In this document: positions 3,794 through 5,930 of the stretch, in pieces | How positions within the stretch are numbered: the stretch's first letter is position 1 | How the letters are laid out: each line of letters starts with the position of its first letter | Origin: Pseudomonadota bacterium | GTDB lineage: Bacteria; Myxococcota; Bradymonadia; UBA4248 | Length of the DNA: 5,930 nt | Direction: 5' to 3' | NCBI GenBank assembly: GCA_017613855.1 | Contig: JAGACY010000294.1 | Coordinates: 1 to 5,930 of the forward strand | Program-made: the position numbers and the translations under genes | The notes under the pieces: generated by a model | Database searches by the model: none | What the model was told of the DNA's origin: nothing | The model's input: the letters and a program-made list of their open reading frames with translations, nothing else

Positions 3794-5914
3794 CTAATTG
3801 ATCACAATTCTCCTGCCATCTCGAACGACAACAATTTCCCGGGAACTGCATCGCTCGACGCCATCTCCGCGTTTTAGGCCTTTGGGCAACTCGATCTGGT
3901 CAATGAGAATGGCTGCACCATCAATACTGGTTTGTATATGATGGGATTCCTGCATGCACTTGATGATATCTTCGTTCGGATGATCCGGCAAACGAATCTC
4001 CAACTGGGAACTGCCTTCGGTAAGGGTAGATTTGGCATGCCCATGCTGCCAGTGAAATACCTCAATGGTTGCATTTGGCATGCCCGTAAGATGGACTTCA
4101 CCTTCGTAATCGGATTCATGGATTTCACCATTGACCAGCACACTTGCATAAGAAACCGCGCCGCCCAGGCTATCGGTAATGACGGCTGATCTTGATATGG
4201 CATGGGCAAATTCCAATTTTTGAGGAACTTCGGGGGGAGTAAAGGTGACTTGAATGCCGGGACGATGGGGTGCTGAACATTGCAGCGCATGTTCCGTCAG
4301 GGGGCGATGTTCGAGTTTTAGCTGTCCGTTTGCCGCCGAAAACTCTTCCTTGAGTGAATATTTTTCATTTCCCGAACTAAAGATGGTCGTTATCTTGCAG
4401 GAAACATCCGGGATTGCTTCGTGTGTTTCGACATCGGTCATATCGATGTGAACCGATTCTCCCGGTGATAATGATATGAATTTCTTATCCGAATAATCCT
4501 TTGAATTGACATAAATCATACTTCTTGCGAAGTCGGTATGATAGATGTCGAGCCAGAATTCTTCGGGACAGGATTCGAGGGTAGCTGTGCCATCCGACTG
4601 TGTTTTGGCCAGGCACAGTGGGTGCTGTTTGCGAATGTCGAGGCTTGCCGGACTCAAAGTGACATTGCCCATCGGGCCGTTGCCGTCACTGATTTCAACA
4701 CTGACACGGCCTTCGGTGGTTTTGTCGAGCGTCACGGTGATTTCATCGTCATCCTGAATATCCTTATCGATTTGTTTGGGATAATAAAGATCGGATGTAA
4801 TTAAAAAACGCGCATGTTCCGGGAGTCTTGTCACGTCTGCAGCCCCCGAAGAAGGCGTGGTGATTTGCGCAATTTCCTGTCTCGTCGTGCGCTCAAAGAT
4901 GGTGACAGTCGATTCGATAGCAGCTCCCTGAGTGTTTTCAACTCGAAGCCATGCGCGTTTGGCTGGCTTTAAAACCAGAGGCACGCCATCCGAAGGTGTA
5001 TTTTCGGTCGTATCCAATTTTTCCCATTCCGAAGGTGCAAACTGGTCATGGGATGCATAAATGCGTGTTTTGCCTCTGGGCAGCGTTTGCAGGCGGAACA
5101 GGCCGCGCTCATCAGTTTGGTAAGACCCCCGTGAGGGTGACCAGATTTCATTTTGCGTGGCAACTGCAGAAATGGCGCGCGGCAGGTCTATATCCGAATT
5201 CCAGGTTCCACCGGTGGTTCGTTCGATTTCGACGTGGAGTTGTGCATTATTGACTGGATTGCCATTAAAATCGGTCACTTTCCCGCGAATCTCAATCCCA
5301 GGGTCGAGTTCGATGACGGCTTTGGGCATGTCATCGGGCAGCGCGGTAAAAAACATCGGGTTCGGGGCCAGATAACCATCGGCGCGCACGCTCATCACAT
5401 AATCTTTGAGCGGCAAAACGGGAATGACCGCATAGCCGTCTTCGTCCGTCATGCGCGTGAACGAAACGAGATGGACGGCATCGTTCGCAATCGTGACGCG
5501 TGCGTTTTCGATCGTTTCCTGCGTATGCTCGTCGACGACAAGAACATCGAGCAGTTGTGCGGGTTTGAGCTCAAATTCGGTCGTACTTCGATACACATCC
5601 GAATCGACCCACACCTGGATGATTTCGCTCATCACAGATTCGCCAATGAGCCAAAAGGTCCCGCTTTCGGGCATTTCCCAAATGCAGCAGCGGCCTAGAA
5701 AATGGTTATACGGCACGCGTACCGGCGGAAATTTCCCAGGATGAGCCCAAATACAGGTCATATCCTGGTCTTTCGTAAGCTCTCGGGTATCTTCGGTCGG
5801 AACAAAACAGGCCGCTGGGATGGGAGAATCGGGCAGGCGAATGGATTCCCATATCATAAAATGCATGGTCATTGCCATTGAACCCAATAATGTCGCGAGC
5901 ACGATAAATGACAT
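3794..5914 (-). CDS. Membrane-anchored protein with six carboxypeptidase-regulatory-like modules (possibly 5'-partial)
   Basis: This protein has 706 residues from the ATG at 5914. Residues 1-22 are hydrophobic, probably a signal anchor placing the rest outside the cytoplasmic membrane. Residues 30-100 include four Cys (36, 54, 76, 77) and match nothing I recognise. From about 115 to 645 there are six beta-sandwich-like modules, each with a turn of the form T/S-D-x-x-G, then Pro exactly eight residues after the Gly: Gly160, 271, 357, 442, 530 and 605. This is the signature style of carboxypeptidase-regulatory-like/CnaB domains, a binding or structural fold. No peptidase catalytic domain is visible. 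The C-terminal 60 residues include KGLKRGD and VVVRDG, faintly PDZ-like. The frame stays open to the window edge (upstream codons read F-H-I-K-S), no Shine-Dalgarno precedes this ATG, and the Lys just upstream would suit a signal n-region, so the true start may lie outside. Specific function is unknown. Confidence 0.8.
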   Translation of the reverse strand: MSFIVLATLLGSMAMTMHFMIWESIRLPDSPIPAACFVPTEDTRELTKDQDMTCIWAHPGKFPPVRVPYNHFLGRCCIWEMPESGTFWLIGESVMSEIIQVWVDSDVYRSTTEFELKPAQLLDVLVVDEHTQETIENARVTIANDAVHLVSFTRMTDEDGYAVIPVLPLKDYVMSVRADGYLAPNPMFFTALPDDMPKAVIELDPGIEIRGKVTDFNGNPVNNAQLHVEIERTTGGTWNSDIDLPRAISAVATQNEIWSPSRGSYQTDERGLFRLQTLPRGKTRIYASHDQFAPSEWEKLDTTENTPSDGVPLVLKPAKRAWLRVENTQGAAIESTVTIFERTTRQEIAQITTPSSGAADVTRLPEHARFLITSDLYYPKQIDKDIQDDDEITVTLDKTTEGRVSVEISDGNGPMGNVTLSPASLDIRKQHPLCLAKTQSDGTATLESCPEEFWLDIYHTDFARSMIYVNSKDYSDKKFISLSPGESVHIDMTDVETHEAIPDVSCKITTIFSSGNEKYSLKEEFSAANGQLKLEHRPLTEHALQCSAPHRPGIQVTFTPPEVPQKLEFAHAISRSAVITDSLGGAVSYASVLVNGEIHESDYEGEVHLTGMPNATIEVFHWQHGHAKSTLTEGSSQLEIRLPDHPNEDIIKCMQESHHIQTSIDGAAILIDQIELPKGLKRGDGVERCSSREIVVVRDGRRIVIN

Positions 5915-5930
5915 AGATTTGATATGGAAT

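Noticed and set aside
4031..4085. Repeated TTTGGCATGCCC (near 4031 and 4074) in the minus-strand gene
   Set aside because: The two 12-base copies lie in coding sequence, encode different peptides, and have no wider similarity; most likely chance.
5153..5698. 181-codon plus-strand open frame inside the large minus-strand gene
   Set aside because: It is contained in a gene with regular protein modules on the other strand; the translation has no recognisable motif and no ribosome binding site was seen.
1..5930. A new multi-gene defence, secretion or biosynthetic system
   Set aside because: The four genes have no shared pathway: ThiL is housekeeping, and the kinase and modular protein are on opposite strands with no link visible here. 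Claiming a system would go beyond the sequence.

Overview
The window carries four protein genes and an unusually large amount of short repetitive DNA for its size. Base composition looks balanced rather than GC-rich. A cytosolic Hanks-type Ser/Thr kinase, a large membrane-anchored protein built from carboxypeptidase-regulatory-like beta-sandwich modules, and repeats in nearly every intergenic gap suggest a bacterium of the former deltaproteobacterial kind (Myxococcota or Bradymonadota-like). This is inference from gene style; no rRNA or other marker gene is present.

Layout. Positions 1-375 hold no credible gene. They begin with two perfect palindromes (1-24, 33-55), followed by four imperfect hairpins (67-233) that share one architecture: an outer stem, a single unpaired G, then an inner stem starting TAT and closing with ATA. 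The first of these, read on the plus strand, ends in six T and could terminate transcription arriving from the left. A plus-strand Ser/Thr kinase gene follows (376-1626), then a 138-base gap made largely of heptanucleotide repeats (1627-1764). Next come thiL, thiamine-monophosphate kinase (1765-2760), and 20 bases later a methyltransferase-like gene (2781-3617), probably one transcription unit. Positions 3618-3793, between convergent genes, are almost entirely repeat: an 84/85-bp unit present twice, each copy ending in runs of ATTGCGC. The minus strand from the right edge to 3794 encodes a protein of at least 706 residues with an N-terminal membrane segment and six copies of a module marked by G-x7-P. 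Its reading frame is open to the edge, so its true start may lie outside the window.

The genes do not form an obvious pathway. thiL is housekeeping (last step to thiamine diphosphate) and has no other thiamine gene beside it here; the kinase and the modular envelope protein look like unrelated neighbours. The strongest second-look items are the bulged-G hairpin family, the heptad repeats that start one base after two different stop codons, the methyltransferase-like protein with no recognisable glycine-rich SAM motif, and the regular six-module envelope protein. I see no CRISPR array, transposase, tRNA, rRNA, or known defence system.
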